Source of the DNA: an uncultured Fibrobacter sp.
Lineage (GTDB): Bacteria > Fibrobacterota > Fibrobacteria > Fibrobacterales > Fibrobacteraceae
Assembly: GCF_900316465.1 (NCBI RefSeq)
Contig: NZ_ONDD01000010.1
Coordinates: 1 to 64,000 of the forward strand
Direction of reading: 5' to 3'
Length of the DNA stretch: 64,000 bases
The position numbers were made by a program, and so were the translations under genes. The notes beneath the pieces are model-generated. The model was not told the origin of the DNA and made no database searches. It saw nothing but the letters and a program-made list of their open reading frames with translations. Positions 1 through 9,215 of this stretch are shown here, piece after piece (within the stretch, counting starts at the first letter, position 1; every line of letters begins with the position of its first letter).

Positions 1-377
1 ACATCAAGGCGGCCGCCCACCGCGACGGTTACGTGGAAACGCTTTCGGGCCGCCGCCGCTACATCGCAGGCATCGATAGCAGCGACCGCATGGAATCGCA
101 AATGGCCGAGCGCATGGCCGTGAATACTCCCGTCCAAGGCTCCGCCGCCGACCTCATCAAGATTGCGATGATACGCATTCAGAAGCGAATCAACGAAGAG
201 AACTTGCCGCTCAAGATGATGCTGCAGGTGCACGACGAACTCGTGTTCGAATGCCCCCGCGACCAGGTGGAACCCATGTCGCAAATAGTGAAAGCTGAAA
301 TGGAAGGCGCCATGGAACTGAAAGTTCCGCTTATTGCCAGCGTAGGCTTTGGCGAGAACTGGCTCGAAGCGCATTAA
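1..377 (+). CDS. polA: DNA polymerase I, C-terminal fragment (partial)
   Basis: The 5' part lies outside the window; the reading frame enters at base 3. The visible ~124 residues are the end of the polymerase (palm/fingers) domain of family A DNA polymerases. They contain the GRRRYIAGI segment, the NTPVQGSAADLIK helix and the VHDELVFE motif, whose His-Asp-Glu belongs to the catalytic palm. The enzyme fills gaps in repair and removes RNA primers. The next gene starts 141 bases downstream with its own RBS. A hairpin at 425-446 follows but has no T-run. The family call is secure; whether the exonuclease domains are present cannot be seen. Confidence 0.95.
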   Translation, partial: IKAAAHRDGYVETLSGRRRYIAGIDSSDRMESQMAERMAVNTPVQGSAADLIKIAMIRIQKRINEENLPLKMMLQVHDELVFECPRDQVEPMSQIVKAEMEGAMELKVPLIASVGFGENWLEAH

Positions 378-518
378 AGACCGTTCGGCCTTTTAAGTAA
401 CTAAATCTTTTCGTACGTTGTAAGCCGTTCAATAGTTTTTGAACGGGTGTGATGATTATACAATATGTTTCAAATTTTTCGGTATAGATTAAGGGCGAAT
501 TTTGAAAAAGGACCGAAA

Positions 519-2084
519 ATGAAGCATATTCTTGCCAAAACCGCCCTCATCGCCCTCGCAGGAACCCTTTCTGCGACCGCAGCGACACTCCCCACCGCCA
601 AGGAAGTCCAAGCCAAAATGGGCATGGGTTTCAATGTCGGTAACTCGATGGAAGTGCCTAACAATCCCACGGCTTGGGGCAACCCCTACCCGACTCAGGC
701 TTTGCTCGATTCCGTGAAGGCGGCAGGATTCAACACGGTCCGTATTCCCTGCGCCTGGGACAGCCACACCAGTGGCGGCAAGGTCACCGAAACCTGGCTT
801 GACTCCGTGAAAACGGTGGTTGACTACGCCATGCGCGCAGGCCTCTACACGATTTTAAATATCCACCACGAAGGTGAAGGCGGTTGGTTCCAGAGCAACA
901 TCGGTACAAGCGTCAACCAGACGATTGACAACAAGATGAAGACTTACTGGACGCAGATTGCGAACAAGTTCAAGGATTACAATGAACGCTTGATGTTTGC
1001 AGGCGCCAACGAACCCGGCCCAAACATTAACACGTGGACATCGCAGCATGTATCCACGCTGATGCATTACTACCAGACGTTCATTGACGCAGTCCGCGCC
1101 ACAGGCGGCAACAATGCCACCCGTACTCTGATTATTCAGGGTTTGAACACCGACATCGACAAGTCCGTCGCGAACGCCCCGGTGACAACCTTCCCGAAAG
1201 ACAACGTTGAAGGCCGCCTGATGTTCGAAGTGCATTACTATGATCCGTACCAGTACACGCTTATGACAAGCCAGCAGGACTGGGGCGCAAGCGAACCCAT
1301 TTTGCCGCAGTACTACTATGGCGACTACACCAAGGCCGGCGAACCCAAGCGCAACGCGGGCTACAACGCCTGGGCAGGCTCTGTGGATTCCAAGCTCGGA
1401 AGCATTGTGCACCCGCAAGAACAATTCGCCAAGATGAAGACGAACTACGTGGACAAGGGCTACCCGGTCATCGTAGGTGAATTCGGCGCCAACGTCCGCA
1501 GCCCGGAATTGAGCGGTAATGACCTGAACACCCATAAGCAGGGCCGCGTGCAGTGGCACAAAGACGTGGTGAGCGCCGCCAAGCAGTACGGGCTCACGCC
1601 GATTCTCTGGGACATGGGCAACGAAAGCAACTCCAGCTACGACAACATGGCCTACATCCGCCGTCAATCTTCGCCGGTGGGCAAGGTTCTTGAAACCGAC
1701 GTCATCAACGCCATGCGCAGCGTATACAACCTCGGCAACTATAACAACACCGGCGTGACCCACGTAGAAGACTTTATCACCGGCGGAAACACCACGCCGG
1801 CATCCAGTTCGAGCGTCGTGGCTTCTAGCTCCAGCGTTGTGGTTTCCAGCTCCAGCACTCCCACGACGACAATCATCGCCGGCCTGAATTCTACGGTGCA
1901 GTTCACCCGCAACGGCAACATGCTTTATTCCAACAAGCCCATCCGCCTGTTCGACATCAACGGAAACCAGATTCGCTCGGCCAAAAAGAGCGCCGGACGA
2001 GCCGAACTTTCGCTCGCAGGGCTCCATCAGGGCGTTTACCTGGCCAAGAGCGCCAACAAGACGTTGCTTGTTGATGTGAAATAA
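519..2084 (+). CDS. secreted GH5 endoglucanase with Ser linker and C-terminal sorting-like module
   Basis: Predicted 521-residue secreted glycoside hydrolase family 5 cellulase cutting beta-1,4-glucans. A signal peptide (MKHILAKTALIALAGTLSATA) is followed by the (beta/alpha)8 domain, about residues 25-410. The acid/base is Glu165 in GANEP and the nucleophile Glu321 in VGEFG. A Ser-rich linker (SSSSVVASSSSVVVSSSS) leads to a ~65-residue beta-rich tail (RLFDINGNQI...GVYLAKS...) that resembles type IX secretion C-terminal domains. The ATG at 519 is preferred over an in-frame ATG at 465 because AAAAAGGA lies 6 bases before it and the signal peptide starts there. A strong hairpin follows the stop. 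It is a close paralogue of the next gene. Confidence 0.9.
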   Translation: MKHILAKTALIALAGTLSATAATLPTAKEVQAKMGMGFNVGNSMEVPNNPTAWGNPYPTQALLDSVKAAGFNTVRIPCAWDSHTSGGKVTETWLDSVKTVVDYAMRAGLYTILNIHHEGEGGWFQSNIGTSVNQTIDNKMKTYWTQIANKFKDYNERLMFAGANEPGPNINTWTSQHVSTLMHYYQTFIDAVRATGGNNATRTLIIQGLNTDIDKSVANAPVTTFPKDNVEGRLMFEVHYYDPYQYTLMTSQQDWGASEPILPQYYYGDYTKAGEPKRNAGYNAWAGSVDSKLGSIVHPQEQFAKMKTNYVDKGYPVIVGEFGANVRSPELSGNDLNTHKQGRVQWHKDVVSAAKQYGLTPILWDMGNESNSSYDNMAYIRRQSSPVGKVLETDVINAMRSVYNLGNYNNTGVTHVEDFITGGNTTPASSSSVVASSSSVVVSSSSTPTTTIIAGLNSTVQFTRNGNMLYSNKPIRLFDINGNQIRSAKKSAGRAELSLAGLHQGVYLAKSANKTLLVDVK

Positions 2085-2121
2085 AAACCTCTACACCAAA
2101 CAAATCTTTCCTCATTAACAG

Positions 2122-2155
2122 AAATTGCCGATTTTCGCAAAAAATCGGCAATTTT
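2122..2155 (+). terminator. hairpin terminator after first GH5 gene
   Basis: AAATTGCCGATTTT pairs with AAAATCGGCAATTTT around a short loop, followed by CATTTT. The T-rich arms mean it could also work on the opposite strand. It separates the two cellulase genes, so they probably do not share one transcript. Confidence 0.75.
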
Positions 2156-2327
2156 CATTTTCAAACGTAACTGTAAGTTTACATTTGTTGAGAAATCTGC
2201 ACCGCAATTTTTCAACGCCGACACAATTTTATTTACATCAACACCCGCAGAATTTAATTTCAATACAAAGACTAAGATGTTTGGTATCTAGGCTTAATAA
2301 CGGGGGCAACCCCAAAAGGAGCAAAAA

Positions 2328-4415
2328 ATGAAACTTTACGGACTCTTCGGAATCGCCTGCGGCATGACGCTGCTTGCAAGCACTGCGGCATTTGCCCTCC
2401 CCAAGGCAACCGATATTTACCCCGACATGGGTCTCGGCTACAACATCGGTAACACGATGGAAGTTCCCAAGAACCCGACCGATTGGGGCAACCCCTTCCC
2501 GGATGCCGCTTACGTGAAGGCAATCAAGGACGCCGGCTTCAACACCGTGCGTATTCCTTGCGCATGGGACAGCCACGCTTCTAACGGCACCATTAACGCC
2601 GGCTGGCTTGACTCCGTAAAGACTGTCGTCGACCTCGTGATCGGCAACGGCATGTACGCCATTTTGAACAGCCACTGGGATGGTGGTTGGCTCGAAGACC
2701 ACGTTTTTGACGGCGAAGGCTATGACAAGACCGGCCTCGTGAACAGTTCCGCGGCAACAGTCGCTGCCAAACAGGAAAGCTACTGGAAGCAGATCGCTAC
2801 CAAGTTCGCCGAATACGACGAACACTTGATTTTCGCCTCTGCCAACGAACCAGGCGTGAATGACCCATGGAACGGCGGCTCCGATAACGGCCAGTGGGCA
2901 TTCAACGAAGCCCGTATGCAGGTTCTCAAGCAGTTCCACGAAGCATGCATCAAGGCTGTGCGTTCTACCGGCGGCAACAACGCCACCCGTATCGTGGTCG
3001 TGCAGTCTCCGCGTACCGAAATCGACAAGTCTCCGCTCCTCGCCTCTATGTACCCGGAAGATCCGGCTGGTGAAGGTTACACCATGGCCGAAGTCCACTT
3101 CTATCCGTATCAGTTCTCTTTGATGACCAGCGGTGACGAAGACTGGGGCAAAATGTTCTATTACTGGGAAGACCAGACTCCGGGTACCGACGCTGCACAC
3201 ACCTGCTCCGGTTCTGCACTCGGTTCCAAGAGTTCTATTGATCAGCTGTTCAGCGGTCTCAAGAGCCGCTTCTACGACAAGGGCATTCCTGTTGTGATCG
3301 GTGAAATGGGTGCTGTCAAGCGTCTCGGCGCACTTACCGGCGACAATCTGAAGTACCACCTGAAGGCTCGCGCCGCATGGTATGGCTACACGGTTGCTGC
3401 AGCAAAGAAGAACGGTCTCGTTCCCTGCGTTTGGGACACCGGCGACGAAGGCGATGGCAACTTCACCATTATTCGCCGTCAGGTAAACAAGTTCGGTGGC
3501 AACGTGGGTGACATTACCGACGTCGAAACTCTGAACGCCATGCGTGAAGCTTATGGACAGGCATCTCTCCCGGGCAACAGCATTGATTCTATCGTTACCC
3601 AGAACCCGGACATTCCCGAAACCGCAGCTGGCAAGGGCGTCCAGGTGACTTACCAAACTGTAACTTCTGACTCTAGCGAAGTGGGAACATTGCGCATCAA
3701 CCTTCAGGGTTCCAAGAAAGATCTTTCCAAGTATGTGGGTATTGAAGTTCGCTTGAAGGGCGAAGTTGCTACTGCAGGTCCCTGCACTGGCGCAAGCGAT
3801 GGCTGCGGTGCATACGGCTGGACCTCCATGGACCTCTTCATGATGACGGGTGAAAGCTGGGCTTGGTTCGACGCCTCTGTTCTTGAACAGGCCGACAAGG
3901 ACCTCGATGCCAGCGCATTCCAGACAATCCAAGTTAAGTGGGAAGACTTCCGCAAAGAACCGACCGGTCTCAACTCTGCAAACGCCATCGGCCTGAACCT
4001 CTACGGCACACAGGTCACCGGCACCATCACCTTTGACTACATCAAGGGTATCAAGGCCGACGGTTCCACCGAAATCATTGACGACTTTGACAAGAAACCG
4101 CAGCTCGAAGGCACCGCATCCGGTAAGGTTGTCGCCCTCGACGGCACCGCCGCCATCAAGGTTGCAACAGTCGCCGCAAGCAAGATGCTCGTGAATGTGC
4201 TGCCCGGCATGGTGAGCGCAAGCTTCACCGCCGCCAAGACGGCTCCGGCTAAGGCAACGCTTATGAACAGCCTCGGCCAGGTGATTGCTCAGCAGAACTT
4301 TACCGCCAACAAGGGCATGAACACAGTTGAACTTTCTAGCAACTATCGCGGCCCGGCAATGCTCATGGTTCGCCAGGGCAGCCAGCGCTACATGCAGAAG
4401 GTGATTCTGAAGTAA
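2328..4415 (+). CDS. secreted GH5 endoglucanase with C-terminal carbohydrate-binding-like and sorting-like modules
   Basis: 695-residue secreted cellulase. A signal peptide (MKLYGLFGIACGMTLLASTAAFA) precedes a GH5 barrel (about 25-430) with acid/base Glu174 in SANEPG and nucleophile Glu326 in VIGEMG. Residues about 445-610 form a separate beta-rich domain with Trp/Tyr-rich patches (GAYGWTSMDLFMM, SWAWFD) and an acidic end (IIDDFD), resembling CBM11/CBM30-type binding modules. The last ~85 residues (RPAMLMVRQG-like end, MQKVILK) look like a type IX secretion tail. Unlike its neighbour it has no Ser linker. AAAAGGAG lies 6 bases before the ATG, with a GGGG-CCCC mini-hairpin just upstream. The two GH5 domains probably arose by tandem duplication. 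Confidence 0.9.
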   Translation: MKLYGLFGIACGMTLLASTAAFALPKATDIYPDMGLGYNIGNTMEVPKNPTDWGNPFPDAAYVKAIKDAGFNTVRIPCAWDSHASNGTINAGWLDSVKTVVDLVIGNGMYAILNSHWDGGWLEDHVFDGEGYDKTGLVNSSAATVAAKQESYWKQIATKFAEYDEHLIFASANEPGVNDPWNGGSDNGQWAFNEARMQVLKQFHEACIKAVRSTGGNNATRIVVVQSPRTEIDKSPLLASMYPEDPAGEGYTMAEVHFYPYQFSLMTSGDEDWGKMFYYWEDQTPGTDAAHTCSGSALGSKSSIDQLFSGLKSRFYDKGIPVVIGEMGAVKRLGALTGDNLKYHLKARAAWYGYTVAAAKKNGLVPCVWDTGDEGDGNFTIIRRQVNKFGGNVGDITDVETLNAMREAYGQASLPGNSIDSIVTQNPDIPETAAGKGVQVTYQTVTSDSSEVGTLRINLQGSKKDLSKYVGIEVRLKGEVATAGPCTGASDGCGAYGWTSMDLFMMTGESWAWFDASVLEQADKDLDASAFQTIQVKWEDFRKEPTGLNSANAIGLNLYGTQVTGTITFDYIKGIKADGSTEIIDDFDKKPQLEGTASGKVVALDGTAAIKVATVAASKMLVNVLPGMVSASFTAAKTAPAKATLMNSLGQVIAQQNFTANKGMNTVELSSNYRGPAMLMVRQGSQRYMQKVILK

Positions 4416-4481
4416 AACGAATCTGGTGTGGATTCCGGCAGGTTGGAGTGTCTCGCCGGGAGCTGCTTGGAAAAGCAGCGA

Positions 4482-4513
4482 AATCCGGTCCTACATGGGG
4501 CCGGATTTTTTTT
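4482..4513 (+). terminator. Rho-independent terminator after second GH5 gene
   Basis: AATCCGGTCC pairs with GGGCCGGATT across a ~6-base loop and is followed by a run of T to 4513. It lies between two convergent genes. Confidence 0.85.
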
Positions 4514-4541
4514 GCAACTAAAAACGCGCGGCAGCGCGACT

Positions 4542-7500
4542 TTAATCAAGATTGAATATTTCGGTGAGTTGCTTATCGTCCATGTTCGCAAGCCAGGTTT
4601 CTCCGGCGTTCACGGTCATGTCGGCGACAGCCTTCTTTGCCTGCAACAGGGCGTCGATTTTTTCTTCGAAGGTGCCCTTGGTAATAAAGCGGTGCACCTG
4701 TACGTTCTTGGTTTGCCCGATACGGAAGGCGCGGTCAGTGGCCTGCGCTTCGATTGCCGGATTCCACCACAAGTCGTAATGAATCACCTGCGAGGCCGCA
4801 GTCAGATTCAGGCCGGTTCCAGCCGCCTTCAAGGACAGAATCAGCACCTTGACTTCCGGGTCTTCCTGGAACTTGCGAACCATTTCGTTGCGCTGGTTCT
4901 GCGTGCAGCCTCCGTGATAAAAATCCGCCTTAATCATGAGTTCGCGATCGAGCGTTTCTTGCAGGAGTTCGCCCATTTCGCGGAACTGCGTAAAGATGAT
5001 TGTCTTTTCGCCGGATTCTTCGATGGACTTGAGCAAATCGAGCAACATGCCGAGTTTGCCAGAATCTTCGACACGGGCCTCCCCCGCCTTCAAATACGTG
5101 CGCGGGTGGTTGCAAATCTGCTTGAGCGCGAGGATCATTTGCAGAATCAAGCCCTTGCGTTTGAAAAGATTATGGCCACCAGAACCTTCGCCGGCATCCA
5201 GAGAATCGCCTGCAGCAGCCGCAAGCACATCGTCATTGATATCGAGCGAGGCGCCCTCGGCCAAAAGTTCCAACTGCTTCATGAATTCGTCGAGCGTACG
5301 CTTGTACAGGGCAGCCTGTGTGCGCGTGAGTTCGGCGTATTCATTCTGCTGAATCTTATCGGGCAAGTCGCTAATGATAGACTTATCCGTCTTCATGCGG
5401 CGCAGCATAAAGGGTGCCGTAATCTTCTTGAAATGCTCGGCCACCGCCTGGTTCGCATTCTTCTGGATGGGAGTTTCGAACTTGTCGCGGAATTCGTTTG
5501 CCGAGGGCAAAAAGCCGCGGTTGCAGAAGTCCATAATCGTCCAGAATTCCATAAGGCGGTTTTCGACCGGCGTGCCACTCATGGCAATCTTCATGGGCGC
5601 ACGGAAAGCGCGAATGCGGCGGCTCTGTTCGCTATCGGCATTCTTGATGTTCTGCGCTTCGTCAATCACCACCACTTGCCAATTCAGCTTTTCCAGCTTT
5701 TTAAAATCAAGGCGGCATGTCGAATACGTGGTAATCAACAAGTCGGCATCGAACTTTTCAAGTTTGCGGTTGGCACCATGGTAAGCAAACACGGTCAGCG
5801 CAGGCGCGAACTTTTTGATTTCCATCTGCCAGTTCAGCAAAAGGCCCGCAGGCACCACCACGAGCGCGCGGCCTTCGGCAAGGCGCCCTTCTTGCTTTAG
5901 CTTGAGCAAAAAGGCAATCACCTGCAGCGTTTTACCCAAGCCCATGTCGTCGGCCAGAATACAGCCGAAACCCATTTGCAGGTTCTTGTACATCCAGGAA
6001 TAGCCGCGTTCCTGATACGGGCGGAGCGTCGCATTCAAATCTTCGGGCAGCGAGCAGTTCGTCTCGCTGCGCCAGGCGTCAAATTGGTCCTTCAAGCCAT
6101 CGGTCATATCAACCGTAATGTCGTCGCATTTGCCGGTAAGGCATGCCTGCACCAACTTGGCAGTAGACGGAATAAACTGTTCCGTCGCCTCGGCCGATTC
6201 CGCATTCTCAGAACCATCAATGACTTCAACATCATCAGAGGCGTCCGCTTTCTGCTTTTTCGCCTTCTCTTTTTCGCGTTCATCCAAGCGCTGTTGCAAC
6301 AAATCCAAGTCGTCTTTGTTGAATTCGATATAGCGATCCTTGAACTTGAGCAAGCCTTCGGCATCGCGGGCAAGCTTCAAGAATTCCTCAGCCGAAATCT
6401 TGTCTTCGCCGAGAGCCACTTCCCAGTCAAAGTCCAGCAAGTCGCCCGCGGTAAACGCTCCGATTCCAAGACTACCCTTCAACTTCATCTGGGTTTTCGG
6501 GCGAGTGCGTTCCAAAAGCGAGCGCGGAATTTCGGTCACAATTCCAAACACTTCGGACTTCTTGACCGTGTAATTCACGAATTCCTTGAGTTCGGCACCA
6601 TGCATGACCACAGGCTCTGCCGCATGATTTTCAAGGTAGGCCTTCATGGGCTTGAAAATTTCGGCCATGCAGTTCAGCACATTCAAGAGCGACAAGAGTC
6701 TCGGATCGCTATCGCGGAACAGCTGCGCAAGCGGCACACGGCCCGAAGCATCTTCGATAAAGACATTCAGCGCTATTTCTTTGCCCAGTTCCGAGCAGAC
6801 AAAAACAATCTTGTGGTTGAATTCCAACGAATTGTAGACCGAGAACCATGCCTGAATCTTGGACGGAATCTTGAGGCCGTTGGCGGCAAGCTTGCCCGAC
6901 TTGCAATCGAAAAAGAATCCGAGCAAGTTTTCATGCGGACCCTTCTTGTAACTTTGGGCGGTGCGGGCAAATCGCAACAGCTTGCCAATGAAAATCGAAA
7001 GAATATGCTCGGTCGCAGCATCCAGATCCTCACGAGATTTTTCTTCGCGAGAATTTTCTTCACGCGACCCATCGCGTACCGTAAACGCAAAATCATCGGG
7101 CACGGACTTTTCGAGTTCAGCCACAATCGCAAGCACATCGGGCAACATTTCGGCAGGCAGCCAGCGCACCTGCGCCGTCACGTTATTCAGCCAGAATACC
7201 TGCGGGTAAATCGCCCCGCAACGCACCAAGTAATACGCCACCTGCAAAAGCTGGTGCAAAAAGCGGACGGTCACATGGTTATGCCAAACGCAATCCTGAT
7301 TCAGGCGGCAAAGGGCGCCCATCACGTTTTCAACAGAAAGCGCAGAGGCCACCACCGTTTCTTCGACCATCTGGTCGAAAGTCCACTGCCAGGGGCGAGC
7401 GTGAATCAGCTGCAGGCGTTCTTGTTCCATCAAGAAGGTTCGGGCATGGTAAATGCCAAAGTCCTGCGCAAACTGGCCAAAGTTTTCAAAGTGGTTGTAG

Positions 7501-8228
7501 AATTCACGGCAGCGAGCCAGTTCGTCGACAAAGCTCTTCTTAAAGTTCCCCGCCGGGCAAAAATCCGGGAAGTTCTTGAGCATGGCCGGCAACACATGCG
7601 AATAGTCGCGCCATTCCTCAAACTTGAACATGGGCACGCGCGGGGCTGCCACCCGGTTGTTCACCGGCAAAATGCGCACCAGGGTCGATTCGCGCGGCAC
7701 ATCCGATTTCACCGGTTCTTCGGGCTTGTAATCCTTGAGGTAGGCAATATCAAGCCCATGCAGCCTGAACAGCAAAAACGGGTCAGCCGACGCCATTTCA
7801 GCTAACTTCAGGCACACGCAAATCACATAACGGCAAGGCAGGGCGTCCTTGCAGTCGCAATTCATGTTCACCTGGTCAAAGCCTTCGAACAGCGAAAGCC
7901 CGCATTTCGACAAAATCAGTTCTATGGAGGGGTTGAGGGCGCCATTCGAAAGCGCCATGAGTTCGACCGGTTGCTGTTTCAAGAGCCCCACAAAGGCTTC
8001 GCCACGTTCCTTGTCGAACTTGGGGAACACGAGGTATACATTGTGCAAGCCCCCGTTCGGACCCTTGACCTCGGCCATGACGCGATTATCGTTCACCGTA
8101 AACGGCTGAACCTGTCCACGCCCCACGTACTTAAAAGCGTAATCAATATCGCGTTCAGAAGCACCCGCCAGCAAATGGTCTAGCCACAGCTTGCTCCACC
8201 AAGTACTTCCATAAACACCATATTCCAT
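4542..8228 (-). CDS. SWIM zinc-finger SNF2-family DNA helicase/ATPase
   Basis: About 1228 residues. The N-terminus (YGSTWWSKLW) and a SWIM zinc finger near residues 115-140 (CDCKDALPCRYVICVCL) are typical of bacterial SWIM-SNF2 proteins. A long middle region is followed by a Ser/Glu-rich charged segment. The C-terminal half is a SNF2 ATPase: Walker A ADDMGLGKT (Lys766 from this start), Walker B VIDEAQ, SGTPVENR, and helicase_C motifs (IIFTQFREMG, RAFRIGQTKNVQVHRFI). It should be a cytoplasmic dsDNA translocase; its cellular role is unknown. The start at 8228 rather than 8255 is chosen because a TATATTTG box ends 7 bases upstream of this ATG. No nuclease or methylase partner is adjacent. Confidence 0.88.
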   Translation of the reverse strand: MEYGVYGSTWWSKLWLDHLLAGASERDIDYAFKYVGRGQVQPFTVNDNRVMAEVKGPNGGLHNVYLVFPKFDKERGEAFVGLLKQQPVELMALSNGALNPSIELILSKCGLSLFEGFDQVNMNCDCKDALPCRYVICVCLKLAEMASADPFLLFRLHGLDIAYLKDYKPEEPVKSDVPRESTLVRILPVNNRVAAPRVPMFKFEEWRDYSHVLPAMLKNFPDFCPAGNFKKSFVDELARCREFYNHFENFGQFAQDFGIYHARTFLMEQERLQLIHARPWQWTFDQMVEETVVASALSVENVMGALCRLNQDCVWHNHVTVRFLHQLLQVAYYLVRCGAIYPQVFWLNNVTAQVRWLPAEMLPDVLAIVAELEKSVPDDFAFTVRDGSREENSREEKSREDLDAATEHILSIFIGKLLRFARTAQSYKKGPHENLLGFFFDCKSGKLAANGLKIPSKIQAWFSVYNSLEFNHKIVFVCSELGKEIALNVFIEDASGRVPLAQLFRDSDPRLLSLLNVLNCMAEIFKPMKAYLENHAAEPVVMHGAELKEFVNYTVKKSEVFGIVTEIPRSLLERTRPKTQMKLKGSLGIGAFTAGDLLDFDWEVALGEDKISAEEFLKLARDAEGLLKFKDRYIEFNKDDLDLLQQRLDEREKEKAKKQKADASDDVEVIDGSENAESAEATEQFIPSTAKLVQACLTGKCDDITVDMTDGLKDQFDAWRSETNCSLPEDLNATLRPYQERGYSWMYKNLQMGFGCILADDMGLGKTLQVIAFLLKLKQEGRLAEGRALVVVPAGLLLNWQMEIKKFAPALTVFAYHGANRKLEKFDADLLITTYSTCRLDFKKLEKLNWQVVVIDEAQNIKNADSEQSRRIRAFRAPMKIAMSGTPVENRLMEFWTIMDFCNRGFLPSANEFRDKFETPIQKNANQAVAEHFKKITAPFMLRRMKTDKSIISDLPDKIQQNEYAELTRTQAALYKRTLDEFMKQLELLAEGASLDINDDVLAAAAGDSLDAGEGSGGHNLFKRKGLILQMILALKQICNHPRTYLKAGEARVEDSGKLGMLLDLLKSIEESGEKTIIFTQFREMGELLQETLDRELMIKADFYHGGCTQNQRNEMVRKFQEDPEVKVLILSLKAAGTGLNLTAASQVIHYDLWWNPAIEAQATDRAFRIGQTKNVQVHRFITKGTFEEKIDALLQAKKAVADMTVNAGETWLANMDDKQLTEIFNLD

Positions 8229-8235
8229 AGTCGCC

Positions 8236-8243
8236 CAAATATA
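8236..8243 (-). promoter_or_regulatory. TATATTTG -7 box for the SNF2 gene
   Basis: On the minus strand TATATTTG lies 7 bases before the ATG at 8228. It matches the Bacteroidota-type TAnnTTTG element and predicts a very short or absent leader. Confidence 0.55.
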
Positions 8244-8309
8244 GCAAATTTTCATGACAAAAATTGCTCATTTGAGCAATTTAATCTAGGTATATCGGCA
8301 TATTTTTTC

Positions 8310-8342
8310 TATCTTGCAACGGCAGGAACATTTGTTCCTGCC
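8310..8342 (+). promoter_or_regulatory. promoter-like box and strong leader hairpin before the methyltransferase
   Basis: TATCTTGC at 8310-8317 resembles the -7 box. It is followed by a 10-base-pair hairpin, GGCAGGAACA (8321-8330) with TGTTCCTGCC (8333-8342), ending 15 bases before the ATG. CTGGAG at the RBS position is left free. A role in mRNA stability or translational control is possible. Confidence 0.45.
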
Positions 8343-8357
8343 ATTTCTGGAGCCCCT

Positions 8358-9194
8358 ATGAAAACTTGCCGAATTTGCGGAAAAACATCAGAAGCAAAAT
8401 CCTACTTTGCCAAAGAAATGATGTACCTGAACGCAGGGAATTTCGAATACTTCGAATGTCCACACTGCAAATGTCTGCAAATCGCAAGCGTTCCCGACAA
8501 CTTGGGGGAATACTACGGCCCTAACTACTACAGCTACAACGTCCCCGCAGACACAGTCACTCGCGGAAAGATCGAGCACCACAAGCGCATTCTTGATGTC
8601 GGTTGCGGAGCGGGCATGCTGCTCTGCGACATGGCAGCACATTCCGGCATCGAGAGTCTCACAGGTTGCGACCCCTTTATCGAACACGACCTGTCGTACG
8701 AAAACGGCGTCCAGATTTTCAAGAAATCCATCCACGAAATGACGGGCGAATTCGACGTCATCATGCTCAACGATTCCTTTGAACACATGACCGACCCCCA
8801 CGAGACCATGGATTCCTTAAAGAGACTCCTGGCAAAAGGCGGCGCCGTAAAGATGACGCTTCCGATGTACCCCAACATCGCTTTCGACAAGTACAAAGAA
8901 AACTGGTACCAGCTCGACGCCCCCCGCCATATCTTTTTACATTCCAGGGACAGCCTGAAGTTGCTCGCAGACCAGCACGGACTCAAAATTGTCCAGATGA
9001 TTTACGATTCCAACAATTCCGCCATTCTAAGAAGTTATCTGTACACCAAGGGAATCACCTTTTGGAAACAAGACCCCAAAGAGATTTTCAAGTACTTCAC
9101 GCAATCGGAAATCGTAGACATCAACAAGAAAGTTGCCGAAGCCAATAAAAAAGGATACGGTGACCACGCCACCGTATTCTTCATGCACAAATAG
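8358..9194 (+). CDS. SAM-dependent methyltransferase with N-terminal zinc-binding motif
   Basis: 278 residues. The N-terminus carries two Cys pairs (CRICG and CPHCKC) likely to bind zinc. The SAM-binding Rossmann motif ILDVGCGAGMLL is near residue 80, followed by the acidic second strand (GCDPF) and a later IMLNDSFEHM segment, as in Methyltransf_23-type enzymes. Proteins of this build (zinc ribbon plus class I methyltransferase) often act in sugar, O-antigen or secondary metabolism, but no sugar-nucleotide genes adjoin it. It is monocistronic and converges on the next gene, 21 bases away. The substrate is unknown. Confidence 0.8.
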   Translation: MKTCRICGKTSEAKSYFAKEMMYLNAGNFEYFECPHCKCLQIASVPDNLGEYYGPNYYSYNVPADTVTRGKIEHHKRILDVGCGAGMLLCDMAAHSGIESLTGCDPFIEHDLSYENGVQIFKKSIHEMTGEFDVIMLNDSFEHMTDPHETMDSLKRLLAKGGAVKMTLPMYPNIAFDKYKENWYQLDAPRHIFLHSRDSLKLLADQHGLKIVQMIYDSNNSAILRSYLYTKGITFWKQDPKEIFKYFTQSEIVDINKKVAEANKKGYGDHATVFFMHK

Positions 9195-9215
9195 TTTGCA
9201 ACAGATTACTTCGTT

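Noticed and set aside
425..446. Hairpin CCGTTCAA/TTGAACGG as polA terminator
   Set aside because: No T-run follows; kept only as a remark in the polA entry.
465..518. Upstream ATG extending the first GH5 protein by 18 residues
   Set aside because: It would bury the signal peptide; the ATG at 519 has the RBS.
4428..7805. Two long plus-strand frames opposite the SNF2 gene
   Set aside because: Shadows of the helicase gene; no RBS, no motif, compositionally odd products.
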